Of a stretch of DNA of 64,000 bases, positions 62,913-64,000 are shown piece after piece. The position numbers were made by a program, and so were the translations under genes. This stretch comes from Bradyrhizobium sp. 190 (lineage in GTDB: Bacteria; Pseudomonadota; Alphaproteobacteria; Rhizobiales; Xanthobacteraceae). How positions within the stretch are numbered: position 1 is the first letter of the stretch; the number at the start of each line of letters is the position of its first letter. The DNA lies in the NCBI RefSeq assembly GCF_023073415.1, contig NZ_JADPJL010000037.1, positions 1 to 64,000 on the forward strand. Direction: 5' to 3'. A model generated the notes under the pieces. That model made no database searches, was not told where the DNA came from, and saw only the letters and a list, made by a program, of their open reading frames with translations.

Positions 62913-63965
62913 TCAGGAGGTCGTCAAGACGGCCTTCGGGGCGCGGCCAGCCGACGCCAGCGCGTGGCCCAGCCGATTGAAGCGCCGCTCGATCAGAGGC
63001 TCTATCAGATAAGAGCTGAGCGCCAGCGACACGGCGAAGACCAGCACGAACAGTGGCACGAGGCCCATCGGGAAGAGCGCGGCGACGGCCAACGCCACGA
63101 CAAAATGAATGAGATAGATGGCGTAGGAGTGACGTCCGAACAGCCCCACCCACGACATCGAGACGTTTGAGATCAGGACCGCGAATGCGAACGCAGCCAG
63201 CAGCGCGACTTCGGCACCCCATGCAGAGGACAGCGAAGCGCCGAGCAGGAGCAGCGCGCCGAATGTCGGCCGGTTTTTCAGTTCTATATAGTCGTACAGC
63301 AGAATGCCAAACCCGAAGCAGATCGCCTGGCGCGGCAGCCAGCAATAGAAGAAGCCTTCAGCCAGAGGCGCCTGGCTGGCGGGCAACGACGCGGCCAGCC
63401 GCGGGATCAGGTAGTGGTCGGCGGCAAACTGCCCGATGACGCTCACCAGCGCGATCAGCGCATACACGAGCAACGGGCCGTTAGCCGACCGGCGAAACAG
63501 GGAGATCAAAAGCGGAAACAGCAGATAGAACTGCATTTCCACCGCAATGCTCCAGCCGCCGGGAACGACCGAATTATACGCGGTGACGCTGCTCCAGTGC
63601 AGGAAGAAGAACGTCAGCAGGACGTCGCTTACACCGACGCCGTCAGGCGCAAAGTTCCTGGTGCCCTGGCCCTTCGTCACCAGGAGATAGAAAACAATGG
63701 CGATCCAGAACAGCGGCGCGATCCGGAAGACGCGCCGGAGATAGAACGAGCGGGTGGCGGCGAGATCGAGCCTGTCGCCGAACGTCAGCATCATCGTATA
63801 GCCGCTGACGATGAAGAAGAGCTGCACGCCGAGTTCGCCATACTCCTTGGCAAACCAGCTCAGGCCGGGAACGACGCCGGTGGATTCTTGCTGGCAGTGC
63901 ACCAGGACAACCAGCAGGATGGCCAAGCCGCGCAAAAGATCCAGCGATTGGTTGCGCCGTGTCAT
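62913..63965 (-). CDS. Acyltransferase 3 family membrane protein
   Basis: 350 residues, ten or so membrane helices. N-terminal SLDLLRGLAILLVVLVHC carries the conserved His; LGVQLFFIVSGYTMMLTF, LRRVFRIAPLFWIAIV and PGGWSIAVEMQFYLLFPLL are the standard blocks. It O-acylates polysaccharides or lipids (for example exopolysaccharide or O-antigen) in the inner membrane. Complete: the ATG is 35 bases inside the window edge. Confidence 0.92.
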   Translation of the reverse strand: MTRRNQSLDLLRGLAILLVVLVHCQQESTGVVPGLSWFAKEYGELGVQLFFIVSGYTMMLTFGDRLDLAATRSFYLRRVFRIAPLFWIAIVFYLLVTKGQGTRNFAPDGVGVSDVLLTFFFLHWSSVTAYNSVVPGGWSIAVEMQFYLLFPLLISLFRRSANGPLLVYALIALVSVIGQFAADHYLIPRLAASLPASQAPLAEGFFYCWLPRQAICFGFGILLYDYIELKNRPTFGALLLLGASLSSAWGAEVALLAAFAFAVLISNVSMSWVGLFGRHSYAIYLIHFVVALAVAALFPMGLVPLFVLVFAVSLALSSYLIEPLIERRFNRLGHALASAGRAPKAVLTTS

Positions 63966-64000
63966 GGCGTGCGGCCGGTACGGACGTGCAACACGGCGTT

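Overview
The window is high-GC chromosomal DNA from an alphaproteobacterium, most likely Bradyrhizobium or a close relative in the Nitrobacteraceae. The case rests on gene content: a PhyR/NepR/EcfG general stress module, a urt-ure urea block, DUF459, DUF2865, DUF2849 and DUF934 proteins, and a structured dispersed repeat I recall from this family. About 67 protein genes are supported. I see no rRNA, tRNA, CRISPR array, transposase, integrase or plasmid function. Everything is inferred by reading the sequence; no database search was possible.

Layout. 0-12 kb: mixed single genes, including a DUF459 SGNH-like protein that has lost its expected catalytic residues, a CsbD/DUF883 stress protein, two short-chain dehydrogenases, a TfdA-like dioxygenase, YqgE, a DsbD-N-like protein, a flippase, a TauE exporter, and a patatin-bdhA pair. 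12-24.4 kb: sulfur assimilation. One long leftward run goes cysG, DUF2849, cysI, DUF934, cysH, sulfate-binding protein, cysT, cysW, cysA. It is divergent from cysD-cysNC across an AT-rich regulatory gap. 24.5-26.7 kb: malate synthase G.

26.7-37.6 kb: a set of envelope and stress genes (CsbD, small membrane proteins, L,D-transpeptidase, AI-2E-type permease, DUF883 plus holin-like partner, two tiny unknown proteins). Seven of their promoters carry a perfect GGAAC-N16-CGTT, the form expected for EcfG-type sigma factors. The sigma factor itself, its anti-sigma NepR and the response regulator PhyR lie at 40.9-42.7 kb, beside a divergent-looking HWE-type kinase with a damaged ATP-binding box. The same stretch also holds a chemoreceptor, two candidate small RNAs, an MFS transporter and a DUF808 protein.

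45-57.1 kb: a continuous leftward urea block, urtABCDE-ureDABC-two ABM monooxygenases-ureEFG, with a sigma54-type promoter and a candidate enhancer in front of urtA, which suggests nitrogen control. Three palindromic repeats sit in its internal gaps. 57.6-60 kb: a cold-adaptation trio (DEAD-box helicase, IF-1, cold-shock protein). 60-64 kb: two Tad-type minor pilins, a short CpaC-N protein, a sterol-desaturase-family protein and an acyltransferase.

Most intergenic gaps above 100 bases contain palindromic repeats of a few families. Many start codons were reassigned inward from the longest possible frame using ribosome-binding sites, signal peptides or neighbouring stops.
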